Source: CAMTWZ01 sp041749075 (GTDB lineage Bacteria; Bacteroidota; Rhodothermia; Balneolales; HLUCCA01). From it: DNA of 64,000 nt. Both the position numbers and the translations under genes were made by a program. Positions 36,482 to 44,960 of this stretch are shown here, one piece after another (the stretch's first letter is position 1; each line of letters opens with the position of its first letter). The notes below the pieces were generated by a model. That model searched no databases, was not told the origin of the DNA, and saw only the letters and a list, made by a program, of their open reading frames with translations. The stretch is from positions 1 through 64,000 of the forward strand of contig JBGTBY010000035.1 of the NCBI GenBank assembly GCA_041749075.1, read 5' to 3'.

Positions 36482-38896
36482 TCAGCTCCGAAGGGTGGCC
36501 TCGAATGTTTTTCCGAGGGTATTGACTACGTTCGTTATGATAGCATCCACATCCCGAATAGTCAATGTCCGGTTATCATCTCTAAACACCATCCGATAGC
36601 CTAGGCTTTTCTTGCCTTCGGGCAGGTTCTTGCCTTCATAGACATCGAAAACCGATATGCTTCGGAGCGTTTTTCCGGCTTGTTTGCGGATGTGAGCTTC
36701 GATGTCACCACTTGCGACCGCGGTACCCACGATCAATGAAATATCATATTCGATGCTCGGATATTTTGGAATCGGCACATAGGTGATTCGGGCCTGTGTT
36801 TCCATGGCCGGAATCAAGACACCAAGAGATAATTCAGCATAACCGACGTGTTGCGACACATCGAACGCTTTCAAGATTTCAGGCGATGGAATGCGCAGGG
36901 TTCCCAATTCCGATTTTCCGATCCGATAGATGATGGAATCGGCGGCGATTTCTGTTTGAACGAGATGAGTGACACCCAAGGCATCGAAAAATCCGTTCAC
37001 AAGCCCTTTCATTTCGATAAGTTGAAATCCTTTTTCGGATTGAGACCAATTCGATTCGCGGGAGAGTCCACCGATGCCCAGCAACAAATGAGTGTCTTCA
37101 TGAACACCAGGAACCCATGTGCCTTTTTCGGCTTTCCGAAAGATGTTTCCGATCTCGAAAAAGCGAACCGATTTCGCACCGCGATTGAAATTGAACGCCG
37201 CGGCTTTCAAAAAGCCTGGTGCCAAAAGCGGTCGCATCGTCGTGGTATCGCGACTGATCGGATTCAACGCGTGGATGAGTTCATCGGCAGCCGCAAAATG
37301 ACTAGCCGCCTGTTCAGGAAGCAGGGAGTTGCCATAGGTTTCCCGGAAACCGAGTTGTACCGCCGCATCACGGATCTTGCTCAAGGCCGTCTCACGGAAT
37401 GGAAGGGGATACGGACGCGAAAACTGAATCTTCCCAGGGTTTGGAATCTCATTGTAGTTGTAGATCCGAGCCACTTCCTCAACCAAGTCGATTTCACGGG
37501 TGATGTCGGGACGGAACGTTGGAACCGTCACCATCAAGGTTTCATCAGCGAGTTTGTCCACATCGAATTCCAATCCTTTGAGGATGGACACGATCTGATT
37601 GAATCTCAATGCGGTTCCCAAGGTTCGATTCACGAACGCCAGACGAAGCGCGATACTCAATGGCTCGGTGATGATCGGATGAACGTCTTTCGCTCCGATG
37701 ATCTCGGCTCCTTCGGAAACCTTAAGGATAATTTCCGCACAGCGTTGAACCGCATGGGCTGTGATATTCGGATCGATGCCACGCTCAAAGCGATAGGAGG
37801 AATCGGATTGAAGTCCGATGGATTTTGCCGTTTTGCGGATGCCAGTTGGCTCGAAATACGCACACTCTAGCAGCACAGATGTGGTGTTGTCGCTGATTTC
37901 GGAATTCAGTCCTCCCATGATGCCAGCCAAGGCAACCGGCTTGTTTCCATCACAGATGAACAGGCTTCCAGCGGGAATGGTGCGTTCTTGACCGTCCAAT
38001 GTAGTGAAGGAGACATCCTTGCTCTCATCTTTTACGATGATGTGTTTACCACCGATCTGATCGTAATCGAAGGCATGCAGGGGCTGACCCAGCTCATGCA
38101 TCACATAGTTGGTCGCATCTACGATGTTGTTGATGGAACGCAGTCCGATCGCGGTGAGTCGATTCTTCATCCAATCGGGCGAAGGACCCACTTTGACACC
38201 ACGAATCAGCAATCCGATATAGCGATGGCATTTGTCCGGATTGAGGATGTCAATTTTGATATGGTTCTCCGATAGGGGAGAAAAAACGGGTTCAGTCGCA
38301 CCAAATGGCTTGTTCAGATGCTCATTCAACACGGCAGACAGATCACGGGCGATGCCGAGGTGGCACGTCGCATCCGGACGGTTTGGGGTGATGGAGACAT
38401 CCATCACATGGTCGGTATCTAATTTTCGGACATCCGAGATCGGCGTTCCGTTCGGTTTGTCAGTTTTCAACACAAGGATGCCGGAATGATCGGTTCCCAA
38501 TCCCAATTCATCTTCCGCGCAGATCATGCCTTCAGACACTTCCCCACGGATCTTCGATTTTTTGATAACCAAAGGCGACCCATCCGGCAGGGATACCGGG
38601 AGTGTCGTTCCGACTGTTGCTACCAGCACTTTTTGTCCGGCTGCCACATTCGGCGCGCCGCAGACGATTTGAACCGGCTCGCCAGTGCCGATATTGACGG
38701 AACAGACCGATAGGCGGTCGGCATTGGGATGTTGGACGCGGGTCAGCACTTCGCCCACAACTACGCCTTTCAGATCAGATCCGATTTGTACAACGTCCTC
38801 AACCTCGAGTCCGGCCAGAGTGATGAGATTGGCGATGTCGTCGGCCGGAGCCGTGAGCTTGACGTAATCGGATAACCAGTTAAGAGATACTTTCAT
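36482..38896 (-). CDS. pheT: Phenylalanine--tRNA ligase beta subunit
   Basis: 804 residues, full length. Domains in order: N-terminal MKVSLNWLSDYVKL, tRNA-binding OB fold (VGEVLTRVQHPNADRLSVCSVNIG), B3/B4 editing domain (VDATNYVMHELGQPLHAFDYD), B5 domain (IALRLAFVNRTLG...), core-like domain (EIDLVEEVARIYNYNEIP, LLAPGFLKAAAFNFNRG) and C-terminal anticodon-binding FDX-ACB (PIPKYPSIEYDISLIV...VFRDDNRTLTIRDVD). It forms an alpha2-beta2 enzyme with PheS, encoded 18 nt upstream. Confidence 0.96.
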   Translation of the reverse strand: MKVSLNWLSDYVKLTAPADDIANLITLAGLEVEDVVQIGSDLKGVVVGEVLTRVQHPNADRLSVCSVNIGTGEPVQIVCGAPNVAAGQKVLVATVGTTLPVSLPDGSPLVIKKSKIRGEVSEGMICAEDELGLGTDHSGILVLKTDKPNGTPISDVRKLDTDHVMDVSITPNRPDATCHLGIARDLSAVLNEHLNKPFGATEPVFSPLSENHIKIDILNPDKCHRYIGLLIRGVKVGPSPDWMKNRLTAIGLRSINNIVDATNYVMHELGQPLHAFDYDQIGGKHIIVKDESKDVSFTTLDGQERTIPAGSLFICDGNKPVALAGIMGGLNSEISDNTTSVLLECAYFEPTGIRKTAKSIGLQSDSSYRFERGIDPNITAHAVQRCAEIILKVSEGAEIIGAKDVHPIITEPLSIALRLAFVNRTLGTALRFNQIVSILKGLEFDVDKLADETLMVTVPTFRPDITREIDLVEEVARIYNYNEIPNPGKIQFSRPYPLPFRETALSKIRDAAVQLGFRETYGNSLLPEQAASHFAAADELIHALNPISRDTTTMRPLLAPGFLKAAAFNFNRGAKSVRFFEIGNIFRKAEKGTWVPGVHEDTHLLLGIGGLSRESNWSQSEKGFQLIEMKGLVNGFFDALGVTHLVQTEIAADSIIYRIGKSELGTLRIPSPEILKAFDVSQHVGYAELSLGVLIPAMETQARITYVPIPKYPSIEYDISLIVGTAVASGDIEAHIRKQAGKTLRSISVFDVYEGKNLPEGKKSLGYRMVFRDDNRTLTIRDVDAIITNVVNTLGKTFEATLRS

Positions 38897-38914
38897 GAAA
38901 CGGGATGCGAAAAA

Positions 38915-39925
38915 TTAGCGGAATTGCTCAAGGAAACGGATGTCGTTCTCATAGAACAGACGAATGTCGTCGATGCCATAGCGTTGTTTGGCGATGCGTT
39001 CCACACCCATGCCGAGAGCGAATCCGGAATACTCTTCCGGATCGATACCGGCGGCCTTCAACACATTCGGGTGCACCATGCCGGCACCAAGGATTTCCAT
39101 CCAACGGCCTTCCGATCCGGGTGCATCCCACCAGATATCCATTTCCAAACTCGGTTCTGTGAACGGAAAGAACGACGGACGCATGCGGTACTTCACCTTG
39201 CGGTTGAACACCATTTCGGCGAGCATCACCAGAGTTTCTTTCAGTTCGGCGAAGGTCACATGCTTGTCGACATACAAGGCTTCGACCTGATGAAACAAGA
39301 AGTAGGATTTGTAATTGACGGCTTCGTTGCGATACACACGTCCGGGCATGATGGCGCGGATCGGCGGTTTGCGCGACAGCATATGCCGGATTTGAGTGGG
39401 GGATGTGTGCGTGCGAAGCAACAGGTCGTTTTCCGGATTCTCATGATCTTTGCGGATGAAGAACGTGTCTTGCATGTCGCGGGCCGGATGCTCAGGCGGA
39501 AAATTGAGAGCCGTGAAATTGTGAAAGTCGTCTTCAAGCTCGGGACCGTCGGCCACGGAAAACCCTAAACGAAAAAATACCTGTTTGATTTCCTCGAGAG
39601 TGAGGGTAATCGGATGCAACGATCCGAGCGGCTGCATAGCAGGAGGGAGTGTGAGATCGTCGGTGGCTTTGCGAGTGACGATGGTGCCGGAACCGATGAC
39701 GGCTTTCGCCTCATCATAGCGCTGCTGGGCCAAATCGCGAAGCTCATTCAGCAATTTGCCGGCGTTAGCCCGTTCCTCAGCCGGAAGTCGGCCCATGGCG
39801 GAAAACAGATCGGCGATGGGCGATTTCCGGATCAGGAATCGGAGGCGGTAGGTTTCCAGGTCGTCTGCGGTTTCGAGAGCGGCCGCCTGGATTTCGGCGC
39901 GAAGGGCATCAATATCGGAATACAT
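38915..39925 (-). CDS. pheS: Phenylalanine--tRNA ligase alpha subunit
   Basis: 336 residues. A helical N-terminal arm (about 1-90) precedes the class II catalytic core: HPITLTLEEIKQVFFRLGF, FPPEHPARDMQDTFFI (motif 2 region), LLRTHTSPTQIRHML, GRVYRNEAVNYKS and the motif 3 region FALGMGVERIAKQRYGIDDIR. It charges tRNA-Phe with PheT. A terminator-like hairpin whose T run ends 13 nt before the start codon separates it from rplT (see separate entry). Confidence 0.96.
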   Translation of the reverse strand: MYSDIDALRAEIQAAALETADDLETYRLRFLIRKSPIADLFSAMGRLPAEERANAGKLLNELRDLAQQRYDEAKAVIGSGTIVTRKATDDLTLPPAMQPLGSLHPITLTLEEIKQVFFRLGFSVADGPELEDDFHNFTALNFPPEHPARDMQDTFFIRKDHENPENDLLLRTHTSPTQIRHMLSRKPPIRAIMPGRVYRNEAVNYKSYFLFHQVEALYVDKHVTFAELKETLVMLAEMVFNRKVKYRMRPSFFPFTEPSLEMDIWWDAPGSEGRWMEILGAGMVHPNVLKAAGIDPEEYSGFALGMGVERIAKQRYGIDDIRLFYENDIRFLEQFR

Positions 39926-39938
39926 AGGTGCTGAAAAT

Positions 39939-39986
39939 AAAAAAAACCGGGGAGTTCAAGCCAAATTGGCCCTCGCTCACCGGTTT
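39939..39986 (-). terminator. Terminator or attenuator between rplT and pheS
   Basis: On the minus strand AAAACCGG pairs with CCGGTTTT, with an inner hairpin GCCA/TGGC, followed by eight T (39946-39939). The pheS ATG is only 13 nt beyond. Either the hairpin ends the infC-rpmI-rplT transcript and pheS has its own start-proximal promoter (TATTTTCA overlaps the T run, 6 nt before the ATG), or it attenuates read-through into pheST. Confidence 0.65.
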
Positions 39987-40006
39987 TTGAAAAACGGAAG
40001 ATTGGA

Positions 40007-40357
40007 TTACTTCCCGAGGGCGGTGTTGACAACAGCCTGGAACGCTTCCGGATGGAAGATTGCCAAGTCGGCCAATGCCTTGCGGTTGATTTCCATGTTT
40101 TGTTTTTTCATGGCTCCCACCAACTGTGAGTACGAGACTCCGTTGAGGCGTGAGGCGGCATTGATCCGGGCGATCCAAAGTTTACGGAAGTCGCGTTTGC
40201 GGGCTCTGCGGTCTCTATATTGATACTGCAGGGCCTTTTCGACCGTGTTCTTTGCAACCGTGTAGACGTTTTTACGCCGGCCCCAGTAACCTTTCGCGCG
40301 GTCTAAGACCTTTTTGCGACGGCGACGGGAAGCCACAGAGTTAACTGAACGTGGCAT
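40007..40357 (-). CDS. rplT: 50S ribosomal protein L20
   Basis: 116 residues, the usual size. The start MPRSVNSVASRRRRKKVLDRAKGYWGRRKNVYTVA and the central YRDRRARKRDFRKLWIARINAASR are the classical L20 signature. It binds 23S rRNA during early 50S assembly and, in many bacteria, represses its own operon by binding the rpmI leader. It follows rpmI after 41 nt. Confidence 0.97.
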   Translation of the reverse strand: MPRSVNSVASRRRRKKVLDRAKGYWGRRKNVYTVAKNTVEKALQYQYRDRRARKRDFRKLWIARINAASRLNGVSYSQLVGAMKKQNMEINRKALADLAIFHPEAFQAVVNTALGK

Positions 40358-40398
40358 TTTAGTACGGTTTTAGAGTGAATGAATGGTGAATGTGCGAA

Positions 40399-40596
40399 TC
40401 ACAAGTACGGAACAAGTGTCTTCAGATGGGTCTCTTGGGTATCGTGAACCACTGTCGTCTTGCCGAGATTGTTCTTCCGCTTCGCTGACTTTTTTGTCAG
40501 GATGTGGCGTTTAAACGCTTTTTTGCGCTTCAGTTTACCGGTTCCGGTAAGTCTGAGACGTTTCTTAGCGCCGCTGTTGCTTTTTACCTTAGGCAT
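40399..40596 (-). CDS. rpmI: 50S ribosomal protein L35
   Basis: 65 residues. MPKVKSNSGAKKRLRLTGTGKLKRKKAFKRHILTKKSAKRK is the typical basic L35 start. It lies between infC and rplT in the canonical order. The 44 nt between infC and rpmI are short for an L20-type repressor pseudoknot, so any autogenous control would have to include part of infC. Confidence 0.96.
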   Translation of the reverse strand: MPKVKSNSGAKKRLRLTGTGKLKRKKAFKRHILTKKSAKRKNNLGKTTVVHDTQETHLKTLVPYL

Positions 40597-40640
40597 AATC
40601 CTAGATTATTTTGGATAGACTCCAAAAATACGGCTTTTTT

Positions 40641-41180
40641 CTACTTCGGAGCAATGATAATTGACATCCTTTTTCCTTCCAAGAGAGCTTGTTGCTCCAC
40701 TTTCCCCAATTCTTTGAGGTCGCCGGAAAAACGAGCCAATAATTGGACGCCGTTGTCGCTGTAAATGATGTCCCGACCACGGAATTGCACAGTTGCTTTC
40801 ACCTTAGAACCTTCCTCGAGGAATTTCTTGGCGTGGCGCAATTTGAAATCGTAATCGTGATCGTCGGTATGCGGACGAAACCGGAGTTCTTTGATCGACA
40901 CCACGTGTTGCTTTTTGCGCGCTTCCTTTTCCCGTTTCTTCTTTTCGAACTGGTATTTGCCGAAATCAAGGATGCGGCAAACCGGAGGGATGGCGTTTGG
41001 GGCCACTTCAACCAGATCCAAATTCAATGACGAGGCCATGCGAAGGGCTTCATCGAGGGAAATGAGGGCGTGTTCGTTGTTGGGCTTGATCACGCGCACT
41101 TTCAGAGCGGTGATTTCTTCATTGATGCGTTCGCGATTTTCATCGCGGCGCGGTTCGCGTTTGTAGCGTGGGTTTAAAAT
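40641..41180 (-). CDS. infC: Translation initiation factor IF-3, ATT start codon
   Basis: With the ATT start at 41180 the product is 179 residues (formyl-Met, then LNPRYKREPRRDENRERINEEI). The GTG at 41099 would remove the N-terminal 27 residues, including the conserved RINEEI that IF-3 needs. A Shine-Dalgarno GAGGAG lies 7 nt before the ATT. The N domain (VRVIKPNNEHALISLDEAL, DLVEVAPNAIPPVCRILDFGKYQFE) and C domain (ELRFRPHTDDHDYDFKLRHAKKFLEEG) are complete. ATT/ATC starts in infC let IF-3 limit its own translation; this is known for E. coli and inferred here. Its start is 10 nt after thrS. Confidence 0.93.
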   Translation of the reverse strand: MLNPRYKREPRRDENRERINEEITALKVRVIKPNNEHALISLDEALRMASSLNLDLVEVAPNAIPPVCRILDFGKYQFEKKKREKEARKKQHVVSIKELRFRPHTDDHDYDFKLRHAKKFLEEGSKVKATVQFRGRDIIYSDNGVQLLARFSGDLKELGKVEQQALLEGKRMSIIIAPK

Positions 41181-41190
41181 AGCAGACTCC

Positions 41191-43146
41191 TCAGGTTGTT
41201 AACGGTTGGTCAGGATTTCGTTTCGTCCGAATTTCGTCGGAAACGTGGCTAATAAAATCAGAAAAAGGCAAACTTCCAATATTGCCACGTTTGTGACGGC
41301 GCACGGAAACGGTGCCTTCCTGTTTTTCTTTCTCCCCAACAATAAGCATGTAAGGGATTTTGCGCTCTTCGGCCGCGCGGATTTTCGCTCCCATCTGGTT
41401 CGAATCGGTGTCGACCTCAACTCGGATTCCGATGTCTTTCAACTGAGCGGCTAATTCGAGGGCGTGATCGTTGAACGGATCGGAAACGGGGATGATGACG
41501 GCTTGAACCGGCGCGAGCCAGACAGGAAAATCCCCAGCGAAATGTTCGATGAGGATGGAGATGAAACGTTCCATCGAACCGAATGGTGCGCGATGGATGA
41601 TCACCGGACGATGTTTCTTGTTATCGGATCCCACAAAGGTGAGTTCGAAGCGCTCCGGCATCACATAATCGACCTGAACCGTGCCTAATTGCCACTTCCG
41701 TCCTATCGCGTCTTCCACGATGAAATCGAACTTGGGTCCGTAGAACGCGGCTTCTCCCATCCCGATAAAACTATCCAAACCGATTTCGTCGGCTACTTCT
41801 TTAATGATGCGTTGGGCGTTTTCCCACATCTCCGGCGTACCGGCATATTTTTCTTTGTTCTGCGAATCCCAGAAGGATAAGCGGGTTTTTACCGGCATGT
41901 CGAACGTCTTGAACACCAATTGCGTGAGTTCGATCGCGTTCTTCAGCTCATCCTTTAGCTGCTCCTCGCTGCAATAGATGTGGGCGTCGTCTTGGGTGAA
42001 TCCACGAACACGAGTGAGGCCGGTCAACTCGCCGGATTGCTCATAGCGATACACAGTACCAAATTCGGCCAGTCGAACCGGTAGATCGCGGTAGGAGCGT
42101 GGCTGATTGGAATAAATCTGATGGTGATGCGGACAGTTCATCGGCTTGAGGAGGTATTCCTCATCCTCGACGGTGATCGGATCGAACTGTGAATCGGAGT
42201 AGTAAGGATAATGCCCCGACTTGCGGTACATGTCCAGATTCCCAATATGCGGGGTGATGACTTCCTGATAGCCGCGACGGATCAATTCGGCGCGAAGGAA
42301 GGCTTCTAGTTCGCGGCGGATGATGGTGCCGTTGGGGAGCCAGACGGGGAGTCCACGTCCCACCATGGGTGAGAACATGAACAGTTCAAGCTCTTTGCCC
42401 AGTTTCTTATGGTCACGTTTCTTGGCTTCTTCAAGGCGGTTCAGATGCTCATCAAGCATCGATTTCTTGGGAAAGGTGACGCCATACACACGAGTGAGCT
42501 GCTTATTGTTGCTGTCGCCGCGCCAGTAGGCACCAGCGATGTGCAGCAATTTCACGGCTTTGATGGATTCCGTGTTCGGAATGTGCGGACCACGGCATAG
42601 ATCGGTGAAGCTGCCCTGTGTGTAAAACGTGATGGTGCCGTCTTCTAAGTTTTCGAGCAGATCGAGCTTATATGGATCCTGCTTCTCTGTGAAGTAAGCG
42701 ATGGCCTCGTTTTTGGCCACATCCTTGCGGACAAACGCATTCTTTTCACGAGCCAGATCCAACATTTTGACTTCGATTTTCGCCAGGTCGGCTTCGGTCA
42801 GCTTGTAATCGCCGAAATCCATGTCATAATAAAAACCGGTGTTGATCGGCGGACCGATTGCGAATTTCGTGTCTGGAAATACGGCTTGGATGGCTTCCGC
42901 CATCAAGTGAGCGGAAGAGTGCCAGAAGGTTTCTTGTCCGTCTTCATCATCAAACAGATTGATTTTGATGGTGCCATCGGACGTGATGGGACGGCTTAGA
43001 TCGCGGATTTCACCGTTCAAGGTGATGGACAATGCTTCGCGACCGAGACGTTGGGAGATGGAAGTAGCCAATTCGGCCCCGGTGATCCCGGACGGATAGG
43101 GTCTGACCGACCCATCGGGGAAGGTCAACGTAACGGAAGCGGGCAT
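41191..43146 (-). CDS. thrS: Threonine--tRNA ligase
   Basis: 651 residues from the ATG at 43146 (MPASVTLTFPDGSVRPY); a longer frame runs back through the tRNA-Val gene and is not real. Domains: TGS (1-60), the second additional domain with the editing site (FWHSSAHLMAEAIQAVFPD), class II core (PMNCPHHHQIY zinc and motif region, RYEQSGELTGLTRVRGFTQDDAHIYC, APFGSMERFISILIEHFAG) and the anticodon-binding domain. It heads the thrS-infC-rpmI-rplT operon, 38 nt after tRNA-Val. Confidence 0.96.
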   Translation of the reverse strand: MPASVTLTFPDGSVRPYPSGITGAELATSISQRLGREALSITLNGEIRDLSRPITSDGTIKINLFDDEDGQETFWHSSAHLMAEAIQAVFPDTKFAIGPPINTGFYYDMDFGDYKLTEADLAKIEVKMLDLAREKNAFVRKDVAKNEAIAYFTEKQDPYKLDLLENLEDGTITFYTQGSFTDLCRGPHIPNTESIKAVKLLHIAGAYWRGDSNNKQLTRVYGVTFPKKSMLDEHLNRLEEAKKRDHKKLGKELELFMFSPMVGRGLPVWLPNGTIIRRELEAFLRAELIRRGYQEVITPHIGNLDMYRKSGHYPYYSDSQFDPITVEDEEYLLKPMNCPHHHQIYSNQPRSYRDLPVRLAEFGTVYRYEQSGELTGLTRVRGFTQDDAHIYCSEEQLKDELKNAIELTQLVFKTFDMPVKTRLSFWDSQNKEKYAGTPEMWENAQRIIKEVADEIGLDSFIGMGEAAFYGPKFDFIVEDAIGRKWQLGTVQVDYVMPERFELTFVGSDNKKHRPVIIHRAPFGSMERFISILIEHFAGDFPVWLAPVQAVIIPVSDPFNDHALELAAQLKDIGIRVEVDTDSNQMGAKIRAAEERKIPYMLIVGEKEKQEGTVSVRRHKRGNIGSLPFSDFISHVSDEIRTKRNPDQPLTT

Positions 43147-43184
43147 GAAATCGATAACACGTTCAGTAGGATTGGGAATGGAAG

Positions 43185-43258
43185 TGGGACGTAATAGACT
43201 CGAACTATCGACCTCCACGATGTCAACGTGGCGCTCTAACCAACTGAGCTAACGTCCC
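43185..43258 (-). tRNA. tRNA-Val (anticodon GAC)
   Basis: The minus strand folds as a 74-nt cloverleaf: acceptor GGGACGT/ACGTCCC, D arm GCTC...GAGC, anticodon stem CCACG/CGTGG around the loop TTGACAT (anticodon GAC, read by Val codons GTC and GTT) and T arm with loop TTCGAGT. The discriminator base is A and no CCA is encoded. It lies just upstream of thrS on the same strand. Confidence 0.93.
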
Positions 43259-43268
43259 ATAAGGAAAA

Positions 43269-43276
43269 TGAAGATA
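43269..43276 (-). promoter_or_regulatory. Predicted -7 box for tRNA-Val/thrS
   Basis: TATCTTCA on the minus strand is 10 nt upstream of the tRNA 5' end. Together with the nusB box it forms a perfect inverted repeat, AAGATACG (43271-43278) and CGTATCTT (43296-43303), so the two promoters face away from each other. Confidence 0.42.
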
Positions 43277-43297
43277 CGTAGAAATTCCACATCTTCG

Positions 43298-43305
43298 TAT
43301 CTTAA
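43298..43305 (+). promoter_or_regulatory. Predicted -7 box for nusB
   Basis: TATCTTAA lies 5 nt before the ATG at 43311, the same spacing as the other start-proximal boxes. Confidence 0.42.
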
Positions 43306-43310
43306 AACCT

Positions 43311-43796
43311 ATGATCAACCGTCGCCTTTTGCGCGAAATCGCATTACGTTCTTTATATGCTTATGCTCTCGACCAAGACAGTGCTGAGTATACCATGAAT
43401 CATGTCATGGGTCCGCTGTTCCGGGAGCATCCCGATTTGGTCCAATCATCTGCCGATAAACTCTTCACCGAAAACCTGTTTCTAAAGGCCATCCGATTGC
43501 AGGATGAGTGTGATCGCTTGATCACATCCAAGATCGAAAACTGGGAATTGGACCGCATCGCGCTGATGGATCGTCTTATTCTCCGGCTTGGAATCGTGGA
43601 ATTATTGGAGTTCGAGGATATCCCAACTCGGGTCACCATCAACGAAGCCATCGAACTGGCGAAGAATTTTTCCACTGCCAAATCCGGCCGTTTTGTGAAC
43701 GGTGTGTTGGATGCGATTCTGATCGACCTAAAAGCCGAAGGACGCATTCATAAAAAAGGTCGCGGTTTGATCGATATGTCTTCTACAAAATCCTGA
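43311..43796 (+). CDS. nusB: Transcription antitermination protein NusB
   Basis: 161 residues. The N-terminus RRLLREIALRSLYAYALDQD and the C-terminal DRLILRLGIVELLEFEDIPTRVTINEAIELAKNFSTAKSGRFVNGVLDAI match NusB, an all-helical RNA-binding factor that joins NusE/S10 on rrn boxA RNA. Its stop is 1 nt before ychF. The tail after the last helix (KAEGRIHKKGRGLIDMSSTKS) is basic and longer than in E. coli. Confidence 0.92.
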   Translation: MINRRLLREIALRSLYAYALDQDSAEYTMNHVMGPLFREHPDLVQSSADKLFTENLFLKAIRLQDECDRLITSKIENWELDRIALMDRLILRLGIVELLEFEDIPTRVTINEAIELAKNFSTAKSGRFVNGVLDAILIDLKAEGRIHKKGRGLIDMSSTKS

Positions 43797-43797
43797 T

Positions 43798-44898
43798 ATG
43801 AGTTTAAAATGTGGTATCGTCGGACTTCCTAATGTTGGCAAGTCTAGTCTTTTCAATGCGTTGAGCAATGCCGGCGCTGAAGCCGCCAACTTCCCATTCT
43901 GCACTATCGATCCGAATTTCGGTGTCGTGCCAGTTCCGGATAAACGGATGGATGTGTTAGCGAGCTTGGTCAAGCCCCAGCGTGTCATCCCTACGGCGAT
44001 CGAATTCGTTGACATCGCCGGATTGGTGAAGGGCGCATCCGAAGGGAAAGGGAAGGGGAATGCGTTCCTGTCTCACATCCGCGAAGTGGACATCATCGTC
44101 CATGTGGTGAGATGTTTCGAGGATGATGACATTGTGCATGTGGAAGGTGGAGTGAACCCCGAGCGGGATATTCAGATCATCGATTCCGAATTGCTGTATA
44201 AGGATTTGGAGAGCATCGAGAAACGGGTGGATAAGCTCAAAAAGTTATTGAAGACCAACGACCGTCTCGTGAAATTGCAATTCGATGCCATTGATCGGCT
44301 ACGGGAGCATGTGGAAAATGGGAATCCGGTCCGCACATTCGTGGCCAATGAGGAAGAGAAAGAGGGTTATGCCGATCTGTTCTTACTAACAGAAAAGCCT
44401 GTTTTATATGCGTGCAATGTGGATGAGAACGATCTTCCGCATGCCGAAGGAAACGAATGGGTGGCGAAGGTGAAGAAGATCGCGGGTCCGCAGAACGCGG
44501 AAGTCGTGATTGTTTGTGCGAAGATTGAAGCTGAAATCGCCGAACTGGCCGCCGACGAAAAAGAGATGTTTTTAAAAGACCTCGGCATTGAAAGCGCCGG
44601 ACTCGATCTGTTGATCCATGCCGCGTATAAAGAATTGGGCTTGATCACTTACTTCACGGCGGGAGAGAAAGAAGTGCGGGCTTGGACCATCCAACGCGGA
44701 TTCAAGGCGCCACAAGCCGCAGGAGTAATCCACACGGATTTCGAACGGGGCTTCATCCGTGCCGAGACCATCGCTTACAACGATTATGTGACCTACAAAT
44801 CGGAAGCGGCGGCAAAAGAGGCAGGAAAACTGCGTTCAGAAGGAAAGGAATATGTGGTGCAGGATGGGGATGTGCTGCATTTTAGGTTCAATGTTTGA
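43798..44898 (+). CDS. ychF: Redox-regulated ATPase YchF (OBG family)
   Basis: 366 residues. G1 is GIVGLPNVGKSSLFNALSN, G3 is VDIAGLVKGASEGKGKGNAFL, the modified G4 in YACNVDENDL favours ATP, and the C-terminal TGS domain ends GDVLHFRFNV. YchF/Ola1 binds ATP and ribosomes and responds to oxidative stress. It follows nusB after 1 nt. Confidence 0.96.
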   Translation: MSLKCGIVGLPNVGKSSLFNALSNAGAEAANFPFCTIDPNFGVVPVPDKRMDVLASLVKPQRVIPTAIEFVDIAGLVKGASEGKGKGNAFLSHIREVDIIVHVVRCFEDDDIVHVEGGVNPERDIQIIDSELLYKDLESIEKRVDKLKKLLKTNDRLVKLQFDAIDRLREHVENGNPVRTFVANEEEKEGYADLFLLTEKPVLYACNVDENDLPHAEGNEWVAKVKKIAGPQNAEVVIVCAKIEAEIAELAADEKEMFLKDLGIESAGLDLLIHAAYKELGLITYFTAGEKEVRAWTIQRGFKAPQAAGVIHTDFERGFIRAETIAYNDYVTYKSEAAAKEAGKLRSEGKEYVVQDGDVLHFRFNV

Positions 44899-44951
44899 CG
44901 ATGGACGATGGACGTGGGACGAAAAACGGTAATCAGGAATCAGGAATCGGA
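44897..44951. repeat. Short tandem repeats in the ychF-SPOR gap
   Basis: Directly after the ychF stop, four copies of a 7-nt unit occur (GACGATG twice, then GACGTGG and GACGAAA, 44897-44924), followed by AATCAGG, AATCAGG, AATCGG (44931-44950). They do not code for anything. Similar low-complexity units are, as I recall, common between genes in Bacteroidota relatives. Confidence 0.6.
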
Positions 44952-44960
44952 AGATCGTAA

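Noticed and set aside
36848..37870. 340-codon plus-strand frame
   Set aside because: Fully antisense to pheT, whose motifs are complete; the translation has no recognisable domain.
43147..43218. Longer start of thrS at 43218
   Set aside because: The extension is read through the tRNA-Val gene.
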